Shown here: one piece after another, positions 46,532 through 55,294 of the stretch
Position numbering within the stretch: the first letter of the stretch is position 1
Layout: every line of letters begins with the position of its first letter
Assembly (NCBI GenBank): GCA_029983755.1
Contig: JASBYX010000001.1
Coordinates: 62,001-126,000 of the forward strand
Origin: Anaerovoracaceae bacterium
GTDB lineage: Bacteria; Bacillota; Clostridia; Peptostreptococcales; Anaerovoracaceae
Direction of reading: 5' to 3'
Length of the DNA stretch: 64,000 nucleotides
Made by a program: the position numbers and the translations under genes
Notes under the pieces: model-generated
What the model was told of the DNA's origin: nothing
The model's database searches: none
What the model saw: only the letters and a program-made list of their open reading frames with translations

Positions 46532-47068
46532 CTATCTCTTATGCTTCTCATAGTACTCTGATCTGAGCATTGACATGAGAATAAGGTCCACATATTTGCC
46601 GTTTTTCTTCCCGGAATTTCTCATGATTCCTTCCCTTGAAAACCCGATTTTCTCGTAGAGATGTTCAGCCTTCTTATTAGCTGTCATGTAATCAAGGGTA
46701 ACCCTTTCCATGTGCATATTGATAAAGGCAAAGTCAAGCATAAGCTTAAGTGCATCGTAGCCATATCCCTTATCTCGGTATTCTTCATCTGCAATATAGA
46801 TCCTTGTAATATCCATGGAATCCGTTCGTCTACTTATCCTGGTGAGGTAAATCTTACCGATAGGTAGATTTCCTTCTCTAAGGCATATGGTGTACATTTT
46901 CTCAGATGGATCTTCCTTACAATGAATGAAGTCAACAACAGCATCCTCATAAGTCCTGCCCTCATCCATGGTGAAAAACTCTGTCACGCTTGGTTTAACC
47001 TCCCACTGCGCAAAGTAAGTACAGTCTTCGAAAACTGATTCCCTAATGTAAATATTCTTTGAATCCAT
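46532..47068 (-). CDS. GNAT-family N-acetyltransferase (RimJ/SpeG-like)
   Basis: A 178-residue acetyltransferase. The acetyl-CoA loop is RDKGYGYDAL near residue 100; LDYMTANKKAEHLYEKIGF near 130 is the typical C-terminal motif of the RimJ/RimL/SpeG class. The substrate cannot be told from sequence. It is a single gene between a divergent promoter region and its own terminator. Confidence 0.88.
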   Translation of the reverse strand: MDSKNIYIRESVFEDCTYFAQWEVKPSVTEFFTMDEGRTYEDAVVDFIHCKEDPSEKMYTICLREGNLPIGKIYLTRISRRTDSMDITRIYIADEEYRDKGYGYDALKLMLDFAFINMHMERVTLDYMTANKKAEHLYEKIGFSREGIMRNSGKKNGKYVDLILMSMLRSEYYEKHKR

Positions 47069-47122
47069 CTACCCACATCCTCCTACATCAAAATATTATT
47101 ATGATCATATGCAAGAAAAAAC

Positions 47123-47151
47123 TTGTCATAATTACCAAGCTTTGGTATATT
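47123..47151 (+). promoter_or_regulatory. Promoter of the degenerate M20 gene with palindrome in the spacer
   Basis: TTGTCA (47123-47128), 17-base spacer, TATATT (47146-47151) with a TGG extended -10. TACCAA-GCT-TTGGTA (47133-47147) lies in the spacer and touches the -10, a candidate operator. Confidence 0.7.
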
Positions 47152-47192
47152 ATATATGATTTGGTCTGGAAAATAAAGGAGCTTGAACATAA

Positions 47193-48599
47193 ATGAAAAA
47201 GAAAATATTAATTGGATTAGCTGTGCTCCTAGCCATAACAGCAATTTTGGCAGGTGCATATTTTTATTTTAAAAGTGTAGAAGATGATTGGAAGACTAAA
47301 CTCTCAAAGAAAATAGAATCCTATCAAGATGTTATTTCTGATTTCGCATCTTCTTTTAAATCAGTTGATAAGGCAAATGACTGGCTCATCAGCTGGGCAG
47401 AAAGTAAAGACGTTTCTTACACAAAATACGGAAGCAACGTTTTGGTGATGACCCGTAAAGCCGGGGAAGGCCACGAAGAAGAGCCTACAACTATTTTGTT
47501 CTGTAGATACGACACAAACTACCCTAAGGGGTCTGTTCAGAGCATTGCAACGGCTATGGCAATTTTGAAAAGCGACATGGAATTCGGAGAACTTAAGATA
47601 TTTTTTGTGGGAGACTCCGACAGGAAGTTCTCCGGTATCAATCGCATTCCTTCTGACGAGATCCCTGATGGTGCAACAGTATTTACGCTGGATTCAGGCA
47701 ACAAGCACATGTACTCACTAATGTCAGGTGGGTCAAAGGCTTATACAATTAGCAAAACTCTTGCCCATGAAGACACAAAGAAAGATATAGCAATCAAAAT
47801 CTCCATCACAGGTGCCCCTGGAGGTGTGCCGGACACTAAGATTTCCTCATATCCGAATCCGGTTGTTTTCATCGGGAAGTTCTTGGCTAAGATGCAGTCC
47901 GATGCGATTAACTTTGAGGTAGCAAGCTTCAAAGGAGGAGAAAGCACTAGCCTTTATGCTACTGGTGCAGAGGCTATAATCGTTATCAACAAAGACGATG
48001 TGGACAGGATCACAGGAAAACTTGATTCTCTAAAGGAAGATTTTGTGGAAAAGTATGGGGAGGATTTCCCTGGTGTAAATCTGGAATACCAGCAACTTCA
48101 GGAACTTCCTAGTGCCGTTATGAACAAGGATGACAGTAGCCGTCTCCTAAGTCTTATCTATACCATGCTGAATGGGATTTACTACAAAGATGAAAATGGT
48201 GAAGTTGTGTGCATTTCCAGCATCAACTCTGTGGATACAAGCGATGACAGTATGATGATCAAACTGAGCACTGCAAGCCTTTCCTCTGCAAAGATGGCGG
48301 AGATCGATCAAGCTATAGGTACCCTTGCAGGACTATCTGAGTTCGCTGTTGAAATGACTTCTGAGATACCTATTTGGTCCAACAGCAAGGGAAGCGATTT
48401 TGCACAGAAAATCAAAGATAATTATTTGAACTACACAGGCGACTCCCTAGAATTTACCGATTCGGTTCCTTCAACAGCAGGTGCAGTTTTAGCAAAAGAA
48501 TTTAAAAAGGCCAATATCATCAGCATCACATCCACAGAAAATTCTGCAGATGAAGATGGCGGCGTGATAATGACCTATATACTTGACGGATCGAAGTAA
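47193..48599 (+). CDS. Membrane-anchored, metal-site-degenerate M20 (PepD-like) protein
   Basis: A 468-residue protein. Residues 5-26 form a membrane anchor or uncleaved signal, with the rest outside the cell. The outline follows M20 aminoacyl-histidine dipeptidases (PepD): TTILFCRYDTNYP takes the place of the HxD metal motif but has Arg105 instead of His; GDSDRKFSG lacks the paired Glu of the catalytic loop; GAPGGVPDTKI corresponds to the GGHSG lid motif. It is therefore probably not a peptidase and may bind a peptide or sense the cell wall. One of only two plus-strand genes here, opposite a GH25 gene. Confidence 0.72.
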   Translation: MKKKILIGLAVLLAITAILAGAYFYFKSVEDDWKTKLSKKIESYQDVISDFASSFKSVDKANDWLISWAESKDVSYTKYGSNVLVMTRKAGEGHEEEPTTILFCRYDTNYPKGSVQSIATAMAILKSDMEFGELKIFFVGDSDRKFSGINRIPSDEIPDGATVFTLDSGNKHMYSLMSGGSKAYTISKTLAHEDTKKDIAIKISITGAPGGVPDTKISSYPNPVVFIGKFLAKMQSDAINFEVASFKGGESTSLYATGAEAIIVINKDDVDRITGKLDSLKEDFVEKYGEDFPGVNLEYQQLQELPSAVMNKDDSSRLLSLIYTMLNGIYYKDENGEVVCISSINSVDTSDDSMMIKLSTASLSSAKMAEIDQAIGTLAGLSEFAVEMTSEIPIWSNSKGSDFAQKIKDNYLNYTGDSLEFTDSVPSTAGAVLAKEFKKANIISITSTENSADEDGGVIMTYILDGSK

Positions 48600-48641
48600 A
48601 AAGTTTTTTAGCTTTTAAGTTATCTTTTAACTTTTAATTTA

Positions 48642-49511
48642 TCAAAGTTTGTTAAAGTACAGATTTAGATCAACGTCACCTGTAATTCCCTTTACACGCC
48701 CTTCGCTTGTGAACTGCCACATTCTGAATTCATAGGGCCAATCAGTGGAAGAAGTGTAATGAGCTAGCCAGATGGGATATTTGGCTAGCTTTTTCATATC
48801 CACATCATTAGATAGCCAGGTTGGATTCCCGTACAAAATACCTTCATATCCGAATTTTTTTACAACTTTAAGGAATGCATCTGCCATTTCAGTCTTCTGC
48901 TCCGTGCTGTGCTCTGCAAACCTTTCCTGACCCATGAATGGTTCCATATCAAAGGCAACAGGAAGATTAACTCCCCTTCCCCAAATTTTGTCCATTACAA
49001 ACTCAGCCTCTTCGATAGCTTCATCGGGAGTTGTAGCCTGAGAGTAGAAATATACTCCAACATTGATACCCTGTGCCTTTGCACCTGCAATATTAGTTTG
49101 GAAGTACTTGTCTTCTACGATCTCGGCGGTTCCCCAACCACGGTAGCCTACCCTTATCATTGCCCCTTGGACTCCTGAGTCTTTAACCTTCTCCCAATCT
49201 ATTTTGCCGTTGTGGTCAGATACATCGATGACAAGAAAACTATCATATTTACCATCTGCATAAGATAGATAACCATTATCATCGTTTGTAAATCTTTCCA
49301 TATCATATGGATTCGCCGGTATAGTTTCATCCTTTCCAAGACCATCGTAACTATTGTTAAAAAGATATGCTTTGTAGATAAAGAAAGCAGCAATACAAAT
49401 AAGCAGCCCTACACCTAACAGAATCATCAGTCTTTTAAAACGACTGCCGGCTATCTTAAAGTTCTTGGATATTCTCTTTTTTATTCTTTTGACTCTTGTT
49501 TTGAATTTCAT
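48642..49511 (-). CDS. Membrane-anchored GH25 muramidase
   Basis: Predicted peptidoglycan-cleaving lysozyme of the cell surface. The 289 residues show a basic N-terminus, one membrane segment (LMILLGVGLLICIAAFF, residues 28-45), a short linker, and a GH25 barrel from about residue 92 (SFLVIDVSDHNGKIDW), with the catalytic Asp/Glu pair in VAFDMEPFMG near 190 and the C-terminal MWQFTSEGRV strand. The ATG has no Shine-Dalgarno box and an AT-rich -10-like element close upstream. It is convergent with the degenerate M20 gene. Confidence 0.9.
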   Translation of the reverse strand: MKFKTRVKRIKKRISKNFKIAGSRFKRLMILLGVGLLICIAAFFIYKAYLFNNSYDGLGKDETIPANPYDMERFTNDDNGYLSYADGKYDSFLVIDVSDHNGKIDWEKVKDSGVQGAMIRVGYRGWGTAEIVEDKYFQTNIAGAKAQGINVGVYFYSQATTPDEAIEEAEFVMDKIWGRGVNLPVAFDMEPFMGQERFAEHSTEQKTEMADAFLKVVKKFGYEGILYGNPTWLSNDVDMKKLAKYPIWLAHYTSSTDWPYEFRMWQFTSEGRVKGITGDVDLNLYFNKL

Positions 49512-49547
49512 AGGATAATTTTATCATAAAAAGTCTTGCTATTAAAG

Positions 49548-49575
49548 TAGACTTATCTTTACCTTGGTGTATAAT
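49548..49575 (+). promoter_or_regulatory. Promoter of the M20D gene
   Basis: TAGACT (49548-49553), 16-base spacer and perfect TATAAT (49570-49575), 20 bases before the ATG at 49596. Confidence 0.5.
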
Positions 49576-49595
49576 ACTAACAAGGAGGATATCCT

Positions 49596-50774
49596 ATGGA
49601 AAATAATATTACAAATCTAAATGAATATTCATATCTGCTTGATGAAGTTACAAAATACAGGCAGGATTTACATAGAATCCCTGAACTGGGATTTTGGGTT
49701 TACAAGACCGGTGCCTATGTCAAAGAAGTTTTAAACGGACTTGACTGTAAGGTGGAGCCCCTCGTAAATACCGGTTTGTCAGCGTTTTTTGATTTTGGCA
49801 GCAGCGAGTCCCTCGCTTTCCGCTGCGACATGGACGGACTTCCCATTGAAGAACAGACGGTTGCTTTCTATGCATCGGAACATGAAGGGTGTATGCACGC
49901 CTGTGGGCACGATGGACACATGGCTAATATGCTTGGGTTTGCTCATGTTCTCGATAGATACAAGAAAGAAGGTCTCAAATTTCCCTATAATGCTCTTCTT
50001 ATTTTTCAACCTGCAGAGGAAACTATTGATGGTGCAGAAGCCATTGTAAACACAACTATATTTCAAGATTATAACGTTAAGGCTATCTACGGATTACATC
50101 TGTGGCCAATGATAGAAAAAGGTGAAATTACATCAAAGCCAGGACCAATGATGGCAAGATCGACAAATGTCAAGGTTATTTTCGAAGGCAAATCAGCCCA
50201 TGCAGGAGAACCTGAGAAAGGCCGGGACGCCCTGATGGCTGCCTGTGAGTTTGTAACAAGTATTTACGGATATAAGGACAATTTTATAAGGGAGAGATCT
50301 ATACTTCAGTTTGGTAAGATGGAGAGTGGAAACGTGAGAAACGCAGTTTCCCCACACACTCGTTTAGATGGAACTATGAGAACTTTCAACGATCTTACCT
50401 GGGCAAAAATCGTCAATGCCATGAGAAATATCGGCGCAGACATTGAATCAAATATGGGCGTTAAAGTTGACATAGATGTCAGTCAGTGGCACCCTGCCGT
50501 GGTAAATGATCCGGTGCTGTATTCTAAGATAAAATACGCACTAAAAAACCTCGACTATGTTGAGCTTAGACGCCCTGTAATGATAGCCGAGGATTTCTCT
50601 TGTTTCGAACAGGTACTTCCCGGAGTTTTCTTCTTCCTTGGAACAGGAACCGGAATACCACTTCATAATGACCACTTTGATTTTGATGAGGACGTTCTCC
50701 TCAGCGGTATCAAGTTATTCGACACTTTGTTTAAGACGCAATTGACCACAGGCACCGTCGATATCGGCTCCTAA
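49596..50774 (+). CDS. M20D amidohydrolase (hippurate hydrolase/aminoacylase type)
   Basis: Zinc/manganese hydrolase that removes an acyl group or splits an amide from an amino acid. The 392-residue protein has the metal motifs MHACGHDGHMA near residue 105 and PAEETIDGA near 148, the dimerisation lid GKSAHAGEPEKGRDAL near 207 and the C-terminal AEDFSCF motif near 330. All catalytic residues are present, unlike the 47193 gene. AAGGAGG precedes the ATG. The last 60 bases overlap the rlmN 3' end on the other strand, and the last 15-20 residues look like an extension. Confidence 0.92.
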   Translation: MENNITNLNEYSYLLDEVTKYRQDLHRIPELGFWVYKTGAYVKEVLNGLDCKVEPLVNTGLSAFFDFGSSESLAFRCDMDGLPIEEQTVAFYASEHEGCMHACGHDGHMANMLGFAHVLDRYKKEGLKFPYNALLIFQPAEETIDGAEAIVNTTIFQDYNVKAIYGLHLWPMIEKGEITSKPGPMMARSTNVKVIFEGKSAHAGEPEKGRDALMAACEFVTSIYGYKDNFIRERSILQFGKMESGNVRNAVSPHTRLDGTMRTFNDLTWAKIVNAMRNIGADIESNMGVKVDIDVSQWHPAVVNDPVLYSKIKYALKNLDYVELRRPVMIAEDFSCFEQVLPGVFFFLGTGTGIPLHNDHFDFDEDVLLSGIKLFDTLFKTQLTTGTVDIGS

Positions 50775-51743
50775 CTGCCTTCTTACAGTTGCATTGATGC
50801 CCTTCGAGCTTAGAATTTCCATACACTCTAAGGCCCTCTTTCTACCTGAGGTCAAAAGACCCGTTTCGTCCACCTGATTGAGTGGGATCAAATTCACATG
50901 ACAATTAAGTCCTCTCAGGAGTTTGGCTAAAGTTTGCATATCCTCATTTCCATCGTTAAAATCTTTAAGTAGGGTGTACTCGAATGAAATTCGTCTTCCG
51001 GTCTTTTCAACATATCTTCTACATTCCCCTATCAGCTGAGATACGGGGAATTTTTTATTAATAGGCATAATCTGACTTCTCTTCTCATCCGTTGGTGCAT
51101 GAAGAGAAATGGCAACATTTACCTGAGGAAAATCCTCAGCCAGACATTTAAGCTTATCTATAAGTCCGCAAGTTGAAATAGTAATTGATCTCATGGACAT
51201 GTTCATTCCCTTAGGCTCGTGAATAAGTCTCAAGAACTTTGATATATTTTGATAATTATCAAGTGGTTCACCTGTACCCATTATTACAACATTGCTTATT
51301 TTTCTTCCGGAAATTCGTGAAACCTCCGTCACCTGTCCTAGGATTTCCCCGGGGGTAAGATTCCTTGAAAGACCCAGAAGACCGGAAGCGCAGAATTTAC
51401 AACCCATCCTGCACCCTGCTTGACTGGAGATACAAACAGTATTTCCGTATTTATAACCCATCAGGACTGATTCTATTTGATTTCCATCTCTAAGTTCAAA
51501 GAGAAACTTCTCCGTGGAATCGATTCTCGATTTTTGGTGTGCTTTTAAAGAAAGTCCGGATATGAAGAAGGTATCCTCCAGCTTACATATTAAAGCCTTC
51601 GGGATATTCCTCATATCCCGAAAGCTCTCAATATCCTTATATAGCCACTGGAAAACTTGCTTTGCCCTAAAAGCCGGCTCTCCCATAACCACAAGCCTTT
51701 CTTCCAATTCCTCAGGAAGAAGTCCTCTAATGTCTTCTTTCAT
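50715..51743 (-). CDS. rlmN: 23S rRNA (A2503)/tRNA (A37) methyltransferase
   Basis: Dual-specificity radical SAM methyltransferase. The 342 residues show the CxxxCxxC motif in GCRMGCKFCASG near 120 and the catalytic Cys in GACGQLR at the C-terminus. The ATG at 51743 is chosen over a TTG at 51755. The 3' end is embedded in the M20D coding region on the opposite strand. Confidence 0.96.
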   Translation of the reverse strand: MKEDIRGLLPEELEERLVVMGEPAFRAKQVFQWLYKDIESFRDMRNIPKALICKLEDTFFISGLSLKAHQKSRIDSTEKFLFELRDGNQIESVLMGYKYGNTVCISSQAGCRMGCKFCASGLLGLSRNLTPGEILGQVTEVSRISGRKISNVVIMGTGEPLDNYQNISKFLRLIHEPKGMNMSMRSITISTCGLIDKLKCLAEDFPQVNVAISLHAPTDEKRSQIMPINKKFPVSQLIGECRRYVEKTGRRISFEYTLLKDFNDGNEDMQTLAKLLRGLNCHVNLIPLNQVDETGLLTSGRKRALECMEILSSKGINATVRRQLGADIDGACGQLRLKQSVE

Positions 51744-51761
51744 AATTAAACCCAATCAACA

Positions 51762-54700
51762 TCAAACCTTTTCAACGGAGATAGCTGTTTTGTGCCCGTT
51801 TATATCAAAACTCTCACCGTCGCTTCCAAAGGAAACCTCATCTGCTAAGGTTTCTTTCTTGATGTATTCCTCATGCTCACCGAGAGCTTCTTTAACCTCA
51901 TCATCAGCATCGACACGGATTTTTATCCTATCCATCATAGCAAAATCCTTTTGCTTTCTAAGCTGCTGAATCTTTGAAACAAGTTCCCTGGCCAGGCCTT
52001 CTGATACGAGCTCTGGAGTTAACTTAGTGTCAAGTATTGTAAACACATTGTTCTCCATAGCAACAGCAAAGCCTTCTTTAGCCTTGATTTGAACATCAAC
52101 AAAATCCTTTTCAACTTTGACAACTTCCCCATCAAGCTCCATGTCCACAAAACCTTCAAGATCAAGCCTACCTGTAAATTCCTTAGGATCCACACTTGTA
52201 AGCGCCTTTCCGAAGGATTTGATATGCCCACCGAGAGCAGGCCCTGCCACCTTGAAGTTCGGTTTTAGCTGGAAATTCATATACTTATCAAGTTCTGAAT
52301 CGAATACTACTTCCTTTACATTCAGCTCTTCTTTTATAAGGTCAACAAGGTCTCCTATGAGTTCCTCATAGTGTCCGGCAACGAGGATTTCTCCAAGTGG
52401 CTGTCTTACCTTGATTCTCTCTTTCTCACGAGTACCCCTTGCAAGTGTTACAAGAGTCCTGACAAGATCCATTCTCTCTTCTGTCTTTTCGTCAACCAGT
52501 GATAGATCAGCCTCAGGGAAGTAAGCCACGTGAACGCTCTCTTCCCCTGTTAGCTTTGTATAAAGCTCATCTGCAAGGAAAGGTGCAAAAGGTGCTATGA
52601 GTTTGGAGACCCCAACAAGAACCTCATATGTAGTTGCATATACGCTCTTCTTATCAAGATCCATTTCGGTTCCGTAGAATCTTCTTCTCGCCCTTCTTAT
52701 GTACCAGTTTGACAGATCTTCAGAAACGAATTCCGAGATAACCCTGACAGTCCTCATATGGTCGTAGCTATCCATGTACTCTGTGGCTTCCTTAACTACT
52801 TTGTTGAACTTTGAAAGAACCCATCTGTCAAGTTCCGGTCTGTCTTTGTATTCAACAAAACAGTTCTCTATGCTGACATTATCGTTGTTCGCATATAATA
52901 CGAAGAAGTTGTACACATTTCTAAGTGTTCCGAAGAATTTCGAAACTACATCCTTGAGGCCGTCCTCATCAAACTTGGTTGGAGACCATGCAGGGGAAAC
53001 TGAAAGCAGATACCACCTTGTAGCATCAGCCCCATACTTATCGAAAAGTTCAAAAGGAGATACTGTATTTCCTTTGGATTTTGACATTTTCTTGCCATCC
53101 TTATCCAGGATAAGGTCGTTTACCAGAACATTCTTGTATGGAGCTCTTCCGGCGATAAAGGTTGAAATAGCCATGAGACTGTAGAACCATCCCCTGGTCT
53201 GATCGATACCCTCACAGATGAAATCTGCCGGGAAAAGCTTCTCGTAGAAGTTTTCTTTGTTTTCAAATGGATAGTGCCACTGAGCAAAAGGCATGGCTCC
53301 TGAATCGAACCAGCAATCCATTACCTCAGGGATTCTATTCATCGTCTTGCCGCACTTCTCGCACTTTATGTGTACATCGTCTACATAAGGTCTGTGCAGT
53401 TCTATGGACATATCTATGTCTTCAAGAGACTTTTCAACAAGCTCTTCTCTGCTGCCGATGCACTCAAGGTGACCGCACTCACATCTCCACACAGGGATTG
53501 GTGTGCCCCAATATCTGGATCTTGAAATAGCCCAGTCCTTAACATCTGCAAGCCAGTTTCCAAATCGCTTTTCTCCCACGTACTGAGGATACCAATTTAC
53601 AGTATTATTGTTTTCAACAAGTTTATCCTTGAGCCTGCTCATTTCGATATACCAGCTAGGATTTGCATAGTAAACCAGTGGTGTTCCGCAACGCCAACAA
53701 TGTGGGTAGTTGTGAACAACCTTCTCTTTTGAGAATATTTTGTGCTCCTCGTAAAGCCACTTGATGATGTCCACATCAAGGCCTTCTTCCATTACGAAAC
53801 GGCCCTTCCAAGGTGTTGTGGTATATTTGCCCTGTTCATCAACAGGCTGAAGCATTGGCACCCCATATTTTCTTCCGCACTGGTAGTCATCTTCACCAAA
53901 GGCAGGGGCGGAGTGTACTATTCCTGTACCATCTTCAATGGTTACATAGTCCATAACTGTTACAAAGAAGGCTTTGTCCCCTTCTTTTACCTCAACAAAA
54001 GGCATGAGCTGCTCGTACTCCACATATTCAAGTTCACTGCCCTTCATTTCTTCAAGAACCTTGTAATTTCCCTCTCCGAGAACCTTATCAGCAAGGCTTT
54101 TAGCTACGTAGAAGATATTCTCTTTCTCATCTCCTTCCAGCATCTCTGCTCTAACGTAGTCGTAATCCGGTCCTACTGTCAGCATTGTATTTGCTGCAAG
54201 TGTCCAAGGTGTAGTTGTCCAAGCAAGGAAGTATTCGTTTTCCCTATCTTTTCTCTTGAATTTTGCTGTTAGCGTATTTGTCTTTACTTCTTTGTATCCT
54301 TGAGCTACCTCATGAGAAGCAAGGCCTGTTCCACATCTTGGGCAGTATGGGAGGATCTTGTGTCCTTCATAGATGAGACCTGCTTTAAAGAATTCCTTAA
54401 GGATCCACCAACCTGATTCTATATAGTTATTATCCAAGGTGATATATGGATTCTTCATATCAACCATGTAGGCCATTCTCTCTGTCATCTCTTCCCACAT
54501 TCCAGTGTAGGTGAATACAGACTCTCTGCACTTCTCGTTGAACTCCTTGATGCCATACTTTTCGATATCTTGCTTGCCGCTCATGTTGAGCTGCTTTTCA
54601 ACTTCTATTTCAACAGGTAGTCCATGGGTGTCCCAACCTGCCTTTCTGTTAACCTGAAATCCCTTCATAGTCTTGTATCTGCATACGGAATCCTTAAGGG

Positions 54701-54884
54701 TTCTTGCCATTACGTGGTGAATTCCTGGTTTCCCGTTGGCAGTAGGAGGTCCCTCGTAGAATACGAAGGACGGTTTCCCTTCCCTTGCAGTTACACATTT
54801 ATGAAGTATGTCTTCCTCTTTCCATAGTTTTACCTGTTCTGCCTGAACTTCTGCGACAGGCTTTTCTGATAAATTCTTAAACAT
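51762..54884 (-). CDS. ileS: Isoleucyl-tRNA synthetase, eukaryote-like (IleRS2) type
   Basis: Charges tRNA-Ile. The 1040 residues exceed the about 920 of the Bacillus type. The HIGH-type motif is within PPTANGKPGIHHV near residue 45, the CPRCGTGLASHEVAQGY editing-region motif is near 180, and KMSKSKGNTV is near 600. These features and the lack of a C-terminal zinc ribbon fit the IleRS2 class, known for natural mupirocin resistance. A T-box with an Ile specifier precedes it and GGAGGAAAT lies before the ATG. Confidence 0.96.
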   Translation of the reverse strand: MFKNLSEKPVAEVQAEQVKLWKEEDILHKCVTAREGKPSFVFYEGPPTANGKPGIHHVMARTLKDSVCRYKTMKGFQVNRKAGWDTHGLPVEIEVEKQLNMSGKQDIEKYGIKEFNEKCRESVFTYTGMWEEMTERMAYMVDMKNPYITLDNNYIESGWWILKEFFKAGLIYEGHKILPYCPRCGTGLASHEVAQGYKEVKTNTLTAKFKRKDRENEYFLAWTTTPWTLAANTMLTVGPDYDYVRAEMLEGDEKENIFYVAKSLADKVLGEGNYKVLEEMKGSELEYVEYEQLMPFVEVKEGDKAFFVTVMDYVTIEDGTGIVHSAPAFGEDDYQCGRKYGVPMLQPVDEQGKYTTTPWKGRFVMEEGLDVDIIKWLYEEHKIFSKEKVVHNYPHCWRCGTPLVYYANPSWYIEMSRLKDKLVENNNTVNWYPQYVGEKRFGNWLADVKDWAISRSRYWGTPIPVWRCECGHLECIGSREELVEKSLEDIDMSIELHRPYVDDVHIKCEKCGKTMNRIPEVMDCWFDSGAMPFAQWHYPFENKENFYEKLFPADFICEGIDQTRGWFYSLMAISTFIAGRAPYKNVLVNDLILDKDGKKMSKSKGNTVSPFELFDKYGADATRWYLLSVSPAWSPTKFDEDGLKDVVSKFFGTLRNVYNFFVLYANNDNVSIENCFVEYKDRPELDRWVLSKFNKVVKEATEYMDSYDHMRTVRVISEFVSEDLSNWYIRRARRRFYGTEMDLDKKSVYATTYEVLVGVSKLIAPFAPFLADELYTKLTGEESVHVAYFPEADLSLVDEKTEERMDLVRTLVTLARGTREKERIKVRQPLGEILVAGHYEELIGDLVDLIKEELNVKEVVFDSELDKYMNFQLKPNFKVAGPALGGHIKSFGKALTSVDPKEFTGRLDLEGFVDMELDGEVVKVEKDFVDVQIKAKEGFAVAMENNVFTILDTKLTPELVSEGLARELVSKIQQLRKQKDFAMMDRIKIRVDADDEVKEALGEHEEYIKKETLADEVSFGSDGESFDINGHKTAISVEKV

Positions 54885-54934
54885 ATTTCCTCCTCTAGTT
54901 TGTTATATGGCATCAAAGCCCACAAGTGCGGTGT

Positions 54935-55160
54935 AGGAAATAAAAAATCCCTAACCACAAAAGTTAGGGACGATTAAACAAAATAACCGCGGTACCACCC
55001 TAGTTGCTACCTCCATCAAGGCGCCTCTCATTAAAGTGTCCAACTCGGGAGTGATATTCACGTTGGCCTCACCGGATATCTCTCAGCAAACGATATCCTC
55101 TCTGTAAGGTTATTACGCCAGGCTACTGGTTCCGTCACAGTCGGTCGCTATTCAATTGAT
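54935..55160 (-). ncRNA. T-box riboswitch controlling ileS
   Basis: Minus-strand leader with the invariant T-box AGGGTGGTACCGCG (54988-55001). Stem I elements include GAACCAGTAGC and GCTGAGAG, and the specifier loop GAATATCACTC holds an ATC isoleucine codon (55053-55055) followed by the usual purine. Uncharged tRNA-Ile should stabilise the antiterminator. It accounts for most of the 54885-55294 gap; the rest holds the promoter and a weak hairpin after the M50 gene. Confidence 0.95.
54942..54971 (-). terminator. T-box regulated terminator
   Basis: TCCCTAAC and GTTAGGGA arms with a seven-base loop and TTTTTT on the minus strand, mutually exclusive with the T-box antiterminator. Confidence 0.92.
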
Positions 55161-55163
55161 GTA

Positions 55164-55192
55164 ATTCTAAATGTTTTTCAGTTAGTTGTCAA
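55164..55192 (-). promoter_or_regulatory. ileS promoter
   Basis: Perfect TTGACA (55187-55192), 17-base spacer, TAGAAT (55164-55169), just before the T-box stem I. Confidence 0.85.
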
Positions 55193-55221
55193 TAGTATTT
55201 GTAAATTTATTTGTTCAATAG

Positions 55222-55275
55222 GCAAAAAACGAATTATTATTTACTATTCGACGGGATATGCCCCATTTAGTGAAT
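55222..55275 (-). terminator. Possible terminator after the M50 protease gene
   Basis: Minus strand GGGGCATATCCC and CGAAT...ATTCG hairpins end in TTTTTTGCC. The stems are weak and A/T-rich. Confidence 0.35.
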
Positions 55276-55294
55276 AATTATTCCTGTTATAATC

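Noticed and set aside
46330..46566. 78-residue plus-strand frame upstream of nrdD
   Set aside because: It covers the nrdD promoter, a clear terminator and the end of the GNAT gene, with no ribosome-binding site.
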